From Luteibacter aegosomaticola (lineage in GTDB: Bacteria; Pseudomonadota; Gammaproteobacteria; Xanthomonadales; Rhodanobacteraceae), in contig NZ_CP095741.1 in NCBI RefSeq assembly GCF_023078475.1, forward strand, positions 4,303,501-4,367,500: DNA of 64,000 nucleotides, given 5' to 3'. Numbering within the stretch: position 1 is the first letter of the stretch; each line of letters starts with the position of its first letter. The notes under the pieces were generated by a model. It saw only the letters and a list, made by a program, of their open reading frames with translations. It searched no databases and was not told the DNA's origin. The position numbers and the translations under genes were made by a program. Shown in pieces: positions 44,957 through 54,422 of the stretch.

Positions 44957-46267
44957 TCAAAGTGCTTCAGCGGCACCTGCGGCACGCAGCGGAAAGGCCA
45001 CGCTGGCCCGCAGGCCACCGCCGTTACGCGCCGCCAGCGAGAGCGTGCCGCCATGCAAGCGCACGAGCCTGTCGACGATGGCGAGGCCCAGCCCTGTGCC
45101 GGGGACGCTTGCCCGGCCCGCATCGGCGCGGGTGAATGGTTGGCGCAAGCGCTCAATGTCAGCCGCATCGATGCCGGGCCCGCGGTCCAGCACGTCGACA
45201 TGCACCTGCCCTTCCGCGTAGCGCGTGCGCACCTCCAGGCCTTCGCCGGCGTAACGCACCGCGTTCTCCATGAGGTTGGTCAGCACGCGCAGCATGGAGA
45301 TGGGCCGGAAGCGCAACGCGGGCAGCGGTGCCAGCGTGAGCTGGAACGGTGTATCGCGTGCCTCGAATTCGCCAGCGAGCTGCATCACCAGCGTATTGAG
45401 ATCCGCATCCACCGGCTTTTCACCTGCGCCAGCACGGCCGTAGTCGAGGAACTGCCCGACGATGGCATCGATCTGCTGGATGTAGATCACTTCAGGTGCG
45501 TCACGCTCACGCGCATCGAGCGCGAGACGAAGCTTGGTAAGCGGTGTTCGGATATCGTGCGAGATGCCAGCGAGCATTTCCGCGCGCACGGCTTCCATCG
45601 CACGCAGGTTATCTGACATGGCATTGAACTGGCGCGCTACCGCGGCCAGCTCGCTCGCGCGGTAATCAGGGAGGCGCACGTCGCCACCCTCGCCGACGCG
45701 CCGTGCGGCTTCCACCACTTCGCGTAGCGGCCGGTTGATGCGGCGTTGGATGAGCAACGCGATCAGCGTGGCAAGCCCCATCATGGCCAGCGCCGCGATG
45801 AGCACGAAGAACGCCGGACGATCGCGCGTCAACGAACTCGGCGGCAGCGTGAACCAGGCACGGCGTTCACCGATGTTGATGCGGACCCACGCGTGCGGCG
45901 AAGGCTCGCCGCCCCAGCGAAACGCCATGTCGGGGGCGAGGTTGTCGCGCAGGCTGTTCACGAACTGCGCCACCAGCGAGAAGCGGCTGCCAGGATCTTC
46001 ATCCGCCGGTGGGGCGCCCTCCTGCAAGACGAGGCGCCCGGCGCCCGTCAGGTGTTGCAGGTACGCGCGCTGTTCCGGCGGTGACATGTTGGCGAATGCG
46101 CGGTCGATCGCGTTCAGCTCGATCGCGACGAGACGGCCAAGCTCGGCTGCACGCGGCCCCTGCACATAGAGGAACGCGCCACCGAAGAACACCTGCGCGA
46201 GCAATGCGAACGAGAGCAACAGGACGAGGTTTCGCCTGAACAGGCTTCGCGGCAGCCAGCTATTCAT
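44957..46267 (-). CDS. envZ: EnvZ-like sensor histidine kinase
   Basis: 436 residues. Two membrane spans (VLLLSFALLAQVFFGGAFLY and AFFVLIAALAMMGLATLIAL) bracket a periplasmic domain of about 120 residues, then HAMP (RRINRPLREVVEAARRVGEG), the phosphoacceptor motif GISHDIRTPLTKLRLALDAR (His near 237), N-box NLMENAVRYAG and ATP motifs DRGPGID and GTGLGLAIV. Sequence style is that of the EnvZ branch. Its start overlaps the end of the regulator gene by eight bases. What it senses here is unknown. Confidence 0.88.
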   Translation of the reverse strand: MNSWLPRSLFRRNLVLLLSFALLAQVFFGGAFLYVQGPRAAELGRLVAIELNAIDRAFANMSPPEQRAYLQHLTGAGRLVLQEGAPPADEDPGSRFSLVAQFVNSLRDNLAPDMAFRWGGEPSPHAWVRINIGERRAWFTLPPSSLTRDRPAFFVLIAALAMMGLATLIALLIQRRINRPLREVVEAARRVGEGGDVRLPDYRASELAAVARQFNAMSDNLRAMEAVRAEMLAGISHDIRTPLTKLRLALDARERDAPEVIYIQQIDAIVGQFLDYGRAGAGEKPVDADLNTLVMQLAGEFEARDTPFQLTLAPLPALRFRPISMLRVLTNLMENAVRYAGEGLEVRTRYAEGQVHVDVLDRGPGIDAADIERLRQPFTRADAGRASVPGTGLGLAIVDRLVRLHGGTLSLAARNGGGLRASVAFPLRAAGAAEAL

Positions 46268-46982
46268 GGCTGCCATCGGGCACGAACACGTAGCCGATAC
46301 CCCATACCGTGCGGATGTACTTCGGCGATGAAGGGTCGCCTTCAATCTTGCGGCGCAAGCGCAGCACCTGCACGTCGAGCGCGCGATCCAGCGAGTCGTG
46401 CTCCCTGCCCTTCACCTTGTCCAGCAGATGGTCGCGCGACATCGGCCGGTGCGGATTGGCGGCGAATACGCGTAGCAGCTGGAATTCCAGGCTGGAAAGG
46501 GCAATCAGTTCGTCATCCCTACGCAGCTCCATGCGCGACACATTGAGCACGAACGGGCCGAACGTCGTGACCTCATCGTTGCCCCACGTCTGCGTGCTGT
46601 GCAGCATCTTCTGCCGGCGCAGCATGGCTTGCAGGCGTGCGGTGAGTTCGCGCGGATCGAACGGTTTGGCAAGGTAATCGTCGGCGCCCATTTCCAGGCC
46701 CACGATGCGATCCACGGCATCGCCACGCGCGGTGAGCATCAGGATGGGGATGGTCTGCCCGCCAAAACGCAGGCGGCGGCACACCGAGAGGCCGTCTTCG
46801 CCAGGCATCATCAGGTCGAGCACCAGGGCGTCGTACGGCTCGCGCTCCAGCGCCCGGTCGAGCTGCTCCGCCGTGGCGACGGCGTGCACATCGAAGCCAT
46901 GGCCGCTGAGGTAACGACGCAGCATGCCGCGCAGCTCGTCGTCATCGTCGAGCACGAGGATGCGTGGCGCGCGGGTATTCAA
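46260..46982 (-). CDS. ompR: OmpR-like response regulator
   Basis: 240 residues, close to OmpR in length and sequence style: receiver with ILVLDDDDELRGMLRRYLSG and LVLDLMMPGEDGLSVCRRLR (phosphoacceptor Asp near 56), GLEMGADDYLAKPFDPREL, and winged helix ending YIRTVWGIGYVFVPDG, nearly identical to the OmpR C-terminus. No ATG is available before the receiver, so TTG at 46982 (coding LNTRAPRILV) is taken as the start. Divergent from the mdtABC-like operon with a 187-bp shared upstream region. Confidence 0.88.
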   Translation of the reverse strand: MNTRAPRILVLDDDDELRGMLRRYLSGHGFDVHAVATAEQLDRALEREPYDALVLDLMMPGEDGLSVCRRLRFGGQTIPILMLTARGDAVDRIVGLEMGADDYLAKPFDPRELTARLQAMLRRQKMLHSTQTWGNDEVTTFGPFVLNVSRMELRRDDELIALSSLEFQLLRVFAANPHRPMSRDHLLDKVKGREHDSLDRALDVQVLRLRRKIEGDPSSPKYIRTVWGIGYVFVPDGSHE

Positions 46983-47169
46983 GCGGGTGATCCGGAGGTC
47001 ATCCGGCCATTCTCCGCGCCCCGCACCGACCGCCGCAAGGCGCTGGCGGCCACCTGAAACAGGCTGTAACAACTTCCGCGCCCCCCCGACATCGGGGGCC
47101 AACCGGCCTTGCGCACCATGGCATGGTGTTCGCCGACCCGGCGCACCATCCCCATCCCCGGAGTCGTCC

Positions 47170-48303
47170 GTGAAGAAGCCTCGCAGCCGCTGGCGTGTCG
47201 CCAGCATGGCCCTCGTTGCCGTTGCCCTCCTGGCCATCGTCGCCTGGATCCACCACCGCCGTGCCGCCCCGGCGCCGGTCGAACCGCCGCGCGTGATCGC
47301 TACGGCCCCCGTCGCCCTGCGCGATGTGCCGGTCTACGTCAGCGCGATCGGCACCGTGACGCCCACGCAGACGGTGACCGTGCGCACGCAGGTCGGCGGC
47401 ACGCTGACCGGGCTGCGCTTCCGCGAAGGCCAGGTGGTGAGCGCGGGCGATGTGCTCGCCACCATCGATGACCGCGCGCTGCGCGCACAGGTGCTCGCCG
47501 CGGAAGGCGCCCTGCAGCGCGACGAAGCCGCGTTGCGCAACGCGCAGGCCGATCTCGTCCGCTACCAGGCGCTGGTGAAGATCGGCTCGGTGACGCAGCA
47601 GCAGGTCGATACGCAGGCTGCCGCCGTGGCACAGGCCCAGGGCACGGTCCTTAGCGATCGCGGCCAGCGCGATAACCTGGCCGTGCAGCTCGGCTACACG
47701 AAGGTGACGGCGCCCATCACTGGCGTGACCGGCCTGCGCGCGGTGGACGTCGGTAATCTGGTTTCGCCTTCGGATACCAATGGCATCGTGACGCTCGCGA
47801 CGGTCTCGCCGATCAGCGTGAAGTTCGCGGTGACCGAGGACGAACTGGGCCAGGTGCTCGCCGCGATGCACGCTGGCGAGGTGCCGGTTGACCTATCCGA
47901 TCGCGCTGGCAAGGCACTGGCCAGCGGCGTGCTCGAGGCTGTCGATAACCGCGTAGATGCGACGACGGGCACAGTCACCGTGCGCGCCCTCTTCCCGAAT
48001 ACCGACCGCGCGCTCTATCCCAACCAGTTCGTCAACGCGCGGCTGCGCGTGGCGGTGTTGCACGGCGCGAGCATCGTACCGTCGCGTGCGATCCAGCGCG
48101 GCGCGCACGGCGCGTTCGTCTACACGGTGGTGCAAGGCAAGGCCGTGATGCGCACGGTGTCGACGGGCCCGTCGGATGGCGATGCCACGGTCATCACCCC
48201 CACCGCCAGTGGCGCGGCGTGGCGTGCCGGTGAGTCCGTGGTGGTGGCGGGTGCCGATGCGCTCACCGATGGCGCACGCGTGAGCGAACCGGCCCACCCA
48301 TGA
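47170..48303 (+). CDS. mdtA: RND efflux periplasmic adaptor (MdtA-like)
   Basis: 377 residues. N-terminal membrane anchor (VASMALVAVALLAIVAWIHH), lipoyl-like/hairpin region (VRTQVGGTLTGLRFREGQVV ... LAAEGALQRDEAALRNAQAD) and beta-barrel segment with TKVTAPITGVTGLRAVDVGN. It links the inner-membrane pump to the outer-membrane channel. The start is GTG 47170 with CGGAG upstream; an open frame extends further 5' but crosses the ompR promoter side. Overlaps the next gene as ATGA. Confidence 0.9.
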   Translation: MKKPRSRWRVASMALVAVALLAIVAWIHHRRAAPAPVEPPRVIATAPVALRDVPVYVSAIGTVTPTQTVTVRTQVGGTLTGLRFREGQVVSAGDVLATIDDRALRAQVLAAEGALQRDEAALRNAQADLVRYQALVKIGSVTQQQVDTQAAAVAQAQGTVLSDRGQRDNLAVQLGYTKVTAPITGVTGLRAVDVGNLVSPSDTNGIVTLATVSPISVKFAVTEDELGQVLAAMHAGEVPVDLSDRAGKALASGVLEAVDNRVDATTGTVTVRALFPNTDRALYPNQFVNARLRVAVLHGASIVPSRAIQRGAHGAFVYTVVQGKAVMRTVSTGPSDGDATVITPTASGAAWRAGESVVVAGADALTDGARVSEPAHP

Positions 48304-51300
48304 ACCTCTCGCGCCCCTTCATCCAGCGGCCGGTCGCCACCGCCTTGCTTATGGCCGCCGTGCTGCTCGCCGGCATCCTCGGCTGGCGTGCCTTGCCGGT
48401 CTCCGCGCTGCCCGAGGTGGATTACCCGACGATCCAGGTCTACACCAACCTGCCCGGCAGCAGCCCGGACGTCACCGCATCGAGCGTGACGTCACCACTG
48501 GAGCGCCAGCTCGGCCAGATGGCGGGCCTGCAGCGGATGGACTCGAGCAGTGCGCTCGGCGCTTCGGTGATCACGCTGACGTTCGACCTTTCGACGCCGC
48601 TGGATGAAGCGGAACAGGAAGTGCAGGCCGCCATCAATGCCGCCAACGCGTACCTTCCAAAGGACCTGCCCTACCCCCCGGTCTACAGCAAGGTGAACCC
48701 GGCGGATCCCCCGGTGCTCACGCTCTCGATGACCTCGCCGCAGCTCCCGCTGACGCGTGTACAGGAACTGGCGGAGACACGTATCGCGCAAGCCATCTCG
48801 CAGATGCCGGGCGTGGGCCGCGTCACGGTGAGCGGTGGTGAACGCCCTGCCGTACGCGTCGGCGTGGATATGCCGGCGTTGAACCAGCATGGGCTCACGC
48901 TCGCGAATGTCACCTCGGCGATCCAGGCCGGTAGCGTGAATGGCGCGAAGGGCTCCATCGACGGCGAGCAGCTCTCCTACGCGGTAGGCGCGAATGATCA
49001 GCTTGCCGACGCGGATGGATTTGCCGGCGTGGTGCTGGCGGCACGCGAGAGCGCCCTGATCCACCTGCGCGATATCGGAGTCGTGGCCGAAGGCGCGGAA
49101 GACAGCCGACAGGCCGCGCTGGCTGACCGCCAGCCCGCGATCCTGATCAGTATCCAGCGCCAGCCGGGCGCAAACGTGGTGGCCACGGTGGACCGCATTA
49201 CCGCGGCGCTGGCGGACCTCGGCGCCAGCCTGCCCGCGAACGTGAAGCTGGCCGTCCTCAACGACCGCACGGGTAGCATCCGCGCCTCGGTGCACGACGT
49301 GGAGATGGAGTTGCTGTTCGCGTTGCTGCTGGTGATCGCCACCGTGTGGGTGTTTCTCGGTGACTGGCGCGCCACGCTGGTCCCGGCGATTGCCGTGCCG
49401 GTATCGCTGGTGGGCACGGTGGCTGCCACCTACGCGCTCGGCTTCAGCCTCAACAACCTCACGCTGATGGCGCTGACCGTGGCCACGGGCTTCGTGGTCG
49501 ACGATGCGATCGTAATGATCGAGAACGTCGCACGGCATATCGATGACGGCGCGGAGCCTCGCACCGCCGCCCTGGAAGGCGCGGGCGAGGTGGGCTTCAC
49601 GATTGTCTCGCTTTCGCTCGCGCTCATCGCCGTGCTGATCCCGTTGCTGTTCATGGGCGATGTGGTCGGCCGCTTGTTCCGCGAGTTCGCTGTGACGCTG
49701 TCGGCGGCGATCATCATCTCGGCCATCATCACGCTCACCCTCACCCCGACGCTTTGCGCGCGGCTGCTGCGCAAGCAGAACCATGCGGGCCCGGGCTGGC
49801 TTGCGCGGCTCGAAGGCGCCTATATGCGCTGGCTCGGCCGCGCGCTGCAGGCACGCCGCGCCATGTTGCTTGCGGTGGCCGTGGCGACGCTCGCGACGCT
49901 GGGCACGCTCGTGCTGCTGCCCAAAGGCCTGTTCCCCGTGCAGGACACCGGGCTGCTGCAGGGTGCGGTGAAAGGCCCCGTCGATGCGTCGTTCGCCCGC
50001 ATGCGCGAGCTGCAGGCGGCCGCCATCGACACCCTCCTGCGCGACCCGGCGGTGGCCGGCGTCTCGTCGTCGCTCGGCATCGACCAGACCAACCCGATGC
50101 CAGGCACCGCGCCTGTCCAGGTGCGCTTGCGCCCTCGCGGTGAAGGCGGCGAGCCCGCGGCGGAGGTGATCGCGCGTCTCGCCCACGCCGTCGCTACCAA
50201 CCCGGATCCCGCCACGTTGAATCTCCACTCCGTGCAGGACCTGACGCTGGATACACAGGCCGGCTCGTCGATGTATGCGGTAGGCCTTGCTTCCGCGGAC
50301 GGTGCCGCACTCGTCGACTCCGCACGCCGTGTGCTCGCCGGGATGCGCACGGATCCCGTATTTACCCACGTGCATAGCGATGCGCTGGAGCGTGGCCCAC
50401 GCGTGGCGCTCACGATCGATCGCGGCCGCGCCGCGCAGCTGGGCGTGACCGTGCAGGCGATCGACGCGGCCTTGTATGCCGCCTTTGGCCAGCAGCAGGT
50501 GTCGACGATCTACACCGACCTGTCGCAGTACCACGTGGTGGTCGCCGCACGCACGCACGACGTGGCGCCCGAGGCGGCCTTGCGCGCGCTGTACGTGCCC
50601 GGCACGGGAGGCGTCCCGGTACCGCTCGCCGCGGTGGCTCGCACCGGCGGTGACGACGCGCCCGTGGTGCTCATGCGCGAACGCCAGTTCCCGTACGTGG
50701 ATCTGTCGTTCGACCTTGCGCCAGGCGTCTCGCTCGACAAGGCGGTGGCGCACGTGCATACCCATGTGGATACGGCGAAGCTTCCGGCTTCGGTTCGGCT
50801 GAATATGCAGGGTACGCTGGGCAGCTTCGCCGATGCGCTGGATGGCCAGGTGGCGCTGCTTCTCGCAGCGATCGTGGTGGTGTACCTCACCCTCGGCTAC
50901 CTGTACGAAAGTTTCATCCATCCGCTGACGATTCTTTCCACCCTGCCTTCAGCAGCGCTCGGCGCCGCGCTCGCGCTTGGCGTCTGCCGGCTCGATTTCG
51001 ACATCATCGCGCTGATCGGCGTGGTGCTCCTGATCGGCATCGTGATGAAGAATGCGATCATGATGATCGACTTCGCGATCGCCCGTGAGCGCGAGGGCAT
51101 GGACCCACTGGCGGCGATCCGTGAGGCCTGCGAGCTGCGGTTCCGGCCGATCCTGATGACCACGCTCGCGTCGTTGCTCGGCGCCGTGCCGCTGGCACTG
51201 GGTGGCGGCATGGGCGCCGAACTGCGCCACCCGCTTGGCGTCGCGATCATCGGCGGCCTGGTGGTGAGCCAGGTGCTGACGCTCTTCACCACGCCGGCGA

Positions 51301-51350
51301 TCTACCTGAGCCTGCACCGCGCCGAGCGTGCCGTGGCGAGCCGGATCTGA
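48300..51350 (+). CDS. mdtB: RND multidrug efflux permease (MdtB-like)
   Basis: 1016-residue inner-membrane drug/proton antiporter with 12 spans and two large periplasmic loops. N-terminus NLSRPFIQRPVATALLMAAV; TM4 proton-relay pair in TGFVVDDAIVMIENV (Asp near 400-401); GDVVGRLFREFAVTLSAAI and the C-terminal repeat IVMKNAIMMIDFAIARERE. A second permease follows after three bases, the arrangement of MdtB and MdtC, which assemble as a heterotrimer. The mdt name is given by organisation and resemblance, not by a search. Confidence 0.88.
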   Translation: MNLSRPFIQRPVATALLMAAVLLAGILGWRALPVSALPEVDYPTIQVYTNLPGSSPDVTASSVTSPLERQLGQMAGLQRMDSSSALGASVITLTFDLSTPLDEAEQEVQAAINAANAYLPKDLPYPPVYSKVNPADPPVLTLSMTSPQLPLTRVQELAETRIAQAISQMPGVGRVTVSGGERPAVRVGVDMPALNQHGLTLANVTSAIQAGSVNGAKGSIDGEQLSYAVGANDQLADADGFAGVVLAARESALIHLRDIGVVAEGAEDSRQAALADRQPAILISIQRQPGANVVATVDRITAALADLGASLPANVKLAVLNDRTGSIRASVHDVEMELLFALLLVIATVWVFLGDWRATLVPAIAVPVSLVGTVAATYALGFSLNNLTLMALTVATGFVVDDAIVMIENVARHIDDGAEPRTAALEGAGEVGFTIVSLSLALIAVLIPLLFMGDVVGRLFREFAVTLSAAIIISAIITLTLTPTLCARLLRKQNHAGPGWLARLEGAYMRWLGRALQARRAMLLAVAVATLATLGTLVLLPKGLFPVQDTGLLQGAVKGPVDASFARMRELQAAAIDTLLRDPAVAGVSSSLGIDQTNPMPGTAPVQVRLRPRGEGGEPAAEVIARLAHAVATNPDPATLNLHSVQDLTLDTQAGSSMYAVGLASADGAALVDSARRVLAGMRTDPVFTHVHSDALERGPRVALTIDRGRAAQLGVTVQAIDAALYAAFGQQQVSTIYTDLSQYHVVVAARTHDVAPEAALRALYVPGTGGVPVPLAAVARTGGDDAPVVLMRERQFPYVDLSFDLAPGVSLDKAVAHVHTHVDTAKLPASVRLNMQGTLGSFADALDGQVALLLAAIVVVYLTLGYLYESFIHPLTILSTLPSAALGAALALGVCRLDFDIIALIGVVLLIGIVMKNAIMMIDFAIAREREGMDPLAAIREACELRFRPILMTTLASLLGAVPLALGGGMGAELRHPLGVAIIGGLVVSQVLTLFTTPAIYLSLHRAERAVASRI

Positions 51351-51353
51351 GCT

Positions 51354-54300
51354 ATGGCACTGAACCTTTCCGCGCCCTTCGTCACGCGCCGCGTCGCGAG
51401 CACCCTGCTCGCAGTGGCCCTGGCACTCGCTGGCGTGCTGGCCTTCCGCGCGTTGCCCGTGGCTTCGCTGCCCGAAGTGGAGTTCCCGACGATCGCCGTC
51501 ACAGCAACGCTGCCTGGTGCGGATCCGGGGACGGTGGCCAGTGCCGTCGCCTTGCCGCTGGAGCGGCAGTTCACGAGCATCGCGGGCATTACCGAAATGA
51601 CCTCCACGAGCTATGCGGGCTCGGTGCGCATCGTGTTGCAGTTCGACCTGGGCCGCGATATCGATGGCGCCTCGCGCGACGTGCAGGCGGCGATCAACGC
51701 CGCGCGTAGCCGCTTGCCGGCCGATCTCTCCGGCAATCCCACCTACCGCAAGGTGAACCCCGCCGAGGCGCCGGTACTCGTATTGGCGCTCACCTCGAAG
51801 ACTGCCAGCATCGCCCAGATGTACGACGCCGCGTCGACGGTGTTGCAGCAGCGCCTGCTGCAAACCGATGGCGTGGGCGATGTGATGGTCGGTGGTGGTT
51901 CTCTCCCGGCCGTGCGCGCCGAACTCGATCCCGACAAGCTCAATCACCACGGTATCGCCCTGGAGGATGTGCGCCAGGTACTCGCCGCGGCGAACGCCAA
52001 CGGCCCGAAGGGCCAGCTTGATCACGCGGGGCGCTCGGCGGCGGTGGCTGCAAACGATGCGCTGGGCGATGCGGCATCGTTCGCCCCGCTGGTAGTGAGG
52101 ACAAAGGACGGTGCGCAGGTGCGTCTCGCCGACCTGGGCGAGGTGAGCGATAGCCTGGAGAACCTGCGCAACTGGGGCACCGTCGATGGCGAATCGGCCG
52201 TGGCCATCATCATCAGCAAGCGACCCGGCTCCAACGTGGTCGCCACGGTCGAGCGGCTTCGCGCGATGCTGCCGGAGCTTCAGGCATCCATCCCCGCGAA
52301 CATCCAGCTGCGCCCCGTGCTTGATCGCACCCAGACCATCCGCGCTTCGCTGCACGATGTGGAGCTCACCCTGCTGGTTTCCGTGTTGCTGGTGGTGCTC
52401 GTGACGTGGTTTTTTTTCCGCGACTGGCGCGCGACGCTGGTGCCGGCGATCGCGGTGCCACTCTCACTGCTCGGCACGTTTGCCGTGATGTGGGCGCTCG
52501 GTTACAGCCTCGATATTCTTTCGCTGATGGCGTTGACCATCGCCACCGGCTTCGTGGTCGACGATGCCATCGTGGTGGTCGAGAACATCATGCGCCACCT
52601 CGCCATGGGCAAATCGCGCGTGCAGGCCGCACTGGATGGCGCGGGTGAAGTGGGCTTCACCGTGCTCAGCATCAGCGTCTCGCTGGTGGCCGTGTTCATC
52701 CCGTTGCTGTTGATGGGTGGACTGGTCGGCCGCCTGTTCCGCGAGTTTGCCGTGACGCTTTCGGCGGCCATCGTGATCTCCATGCTGGTGTCGCTCACGC
52801 TTACGCCGGTGATGAGCGGCATGTTGCTGCGACCCGGTGATGCCACGCATGCCCACGGCGCCCGTGACGATGGCTGGTATGGCCGAAGCCTGCGCACAGC
52901 CCTGCGCCACCCACGGACGATGGTGGGCATAACCGTGCTGGCGATGCTGGCGACGGTAGGCCTGATGGTGGCGATACCCAAGGGCTTCTTTCCGCAACAG
53001 GACACCGGCCTGCTGATCGGCCAGGTGCTCGCGCCGCAGAATATCTCGTTCGCCGAGATGCAGCGGCGTTTCCAGGGCGTGGCCGAGGCGCTGCGCCGTG
53101 ATCCCGATGTGGAGAACGTGTTTGGCTTCGTCGGCGGAAGCGGCGTGAACGCAAACAACACCGGCGCCGTCTACATCACGCTGAAGCCACTCGGCGAGCC
53201 GCGCAAATCCAGTGCCGCCGCCGTCATGGAACGGGCGCGCCAGCGCTTTGCGAAGGATGCAGGTGTCACCGTCACCCTGCAGGCCATCCAGGATATTGCC
53301 GTGGGCGGCAGGCAGACCGCGGCGCAGTACCAGTACACCTTGTCGGCCGCTTCGTCCGGGCAACTCGACGAGGTGATACCACGCGTGGAGGCTGCGATGC
53401 GCGCGATGCCGGAACTGGCGGACGTGGCGACCGATCGGCAGGACCGCAGCCTGGGTGCTACCTTGCAGATCGATCGCGAGGCGGCCGCTCGCCTGCATGT
53501 GGATATCGCGGCGATCGACCAGGCGTTGTACGACGCGTTTGGCCAGCGCCAGGTATCGACGATGTACAAGGCCCTGAACCAGTACCACGTGGTGATGGCG
53601 CTGGCACCGCGGTTCTGGCAATCGCCCGAGGCGCTGCGCAAACTGTATGTGCCGACTAGTACCACGCCGGCGCAGTTGGTGCCGCTCGCTGCGGTCGCGC
53701 ATTTCAGCACGACGCCGGCCGCCATCGCCATTTCGCACCAGGGCCAGTTTCCTTCGGTCACGCTCTCGTTCAACCTGAAGTCGGGCGCGTCCATCGGCGC
53801 CGTTCGCACGAAGATCATGGCTACCGTTGATGGCATGCACCTTCCCCCGGGCGTGCATGCCGGCTTCGGCGGTAGCGCGGGCGCGTTCGCGGAGACGATT
53901 CGCACCATGCCGGTGTTGCTGATCGCGGCGCTCGCGGCGGTCTACATCGTGCTCGGCATCCTCTATGAAAGCTTCCGGCACCCGCTGACGGTGCTTTCGA
54001 CGCTTCCTTCGGCGGGCGCGGGTGCGCTGCTCGCGTTGCTGCTGTGTGGGTACGAGTTCACAGTCATCGCGCTGATCGCGATCATCCTGCTGATCGGCAT
54101 CGTGAAGAAGAACGCGATCATGATGATCGACTTCGCGCTGGTGGAAGAACGCGAGCACGGTCTCGGCCCGGAAGAAGCGATCTACCGCGCGAGCCTGGCC
54201 CGCCTGCGGCCGATCCTCATGACCACGCTTGCCGCCGTGCTCGGCGCCGTGCCGCTGGTCGTCGGCGGCGGCTACGGCTCGGAGTTCCGCCACCCGCTGG

Positions 54301-54422
54301 GCGTCGCGATTATCGGCGGCCTGCTGTTGAGCCAGTTGCTCACCCTCTACTCCACCCCTGCCATTTACCTATGCATCGAACGCTGGCATCGCCAGCGCGC
54401 GCTGCCGGATGCCACGCCATGA
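51354..54422 (+). CDS. mdtC: RND multidrug efflux permease (MdtC-like)
   Basis: 1022 residues, second permease of the operon. N-terminus ALNLSAPFVTRRVASTLLAV; TM4 motif TGFVVDDAIVVVENIMRH; GGLVGRLFREFAVTLSAAIV; C-terminal IVKKNAIMMIDFALVEERE. All proton-relay residues seen in the first permease are kept, so both halves look competent. The stop overlaps the start of the outer-membrane factor gene as ATGA. Confidence 0.88.
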   Translation: MALNLSAPFVTRRVASTLLAVALALAGVLAFRALPVASLPEVEFPTIAVTATLPGADPGTVASAVALPLERQFTSIAGITEMTSTSYAGSVRIVLQFDLGRDIDGASRDVQAAINAARSRLPADLSGNPTYRKVNPAEAPVLVLALTSKTASIAQMYDAASTVLQQRLLQTDGVGDVMVGGGSLPAVRAELDPDKLNHHGIALEDVRQVLAAANANGPKGQLDHAGRSAAVAANDALGDAASFAPLVVRTKDGAQVRLADLGEVSDSLENLRNWGTVDGESAVAIIISKRPGSNVVATVERLRAMLPELQASIPANIQLRPVLDRTQTIRASLHDVELTLLVSVLLVVLVTWFFFRDWRATLVPAIAVPLSLLGTFAVMWALGYSLDILSLMALTIATGFVVDDAIVVVENIMRHLAMGKSRVQAALDGAGEVGFTVLSISVSLVAVFIPLLLMGGLVGRLFREFAVTLSAAIVISMLVSLTLTPVMSGMLLRPGDATHAHGARDDGWYGRSLRTALRHPRTMVGITVLAMLATVGLMVAIPKGFFPQQDTGLLIGQVLAPQNISFAEMQRRFQGVAEALRRDPDVENVFGFVGGSGVNANNTGAVYITLKPLGEPRKSSAAAVMERARQRFAKDAGVTVTLQAIQDIAVGGRQTAAQYQYTLSAASSGQLDEVIPRVEAAMRAMPELADVATDRQDRSLGATLQIDREAAARLHVDIAAIDQALYDAFGQRQVSTMYKALNQYHVVMALAPRFWQSPEALRKLYVPTSTTPAQLVPLAAVAHFSTTPAAIAISHQGQFPSVTLSFNLKSGASIGAVRTKIMATVDGMHLPPGVHAGFGGSAGAFAETIRTMPVLLIAALAAVYIVLGILYESFRHPLTVLSTLPSAGAGALLALLLCGYEFTVIALIAIILLIGIVKKNAIMMIDFALVEEREHGLGPEEAIYRASLARLRPILMTTLAAVLGAVPLVVGGGYGSEFRHPLGVAIIGGLLLSQLLTLYSTPAIYLCIERWHRQRALPDATP

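Noticed and set aside
48492..50921. Minus-strand ORF of 809 codons opposite the first RND permease
   Set aside because: Antisense shadow in high-GC DNA; the plus strand encodes a clear permease over the same span.
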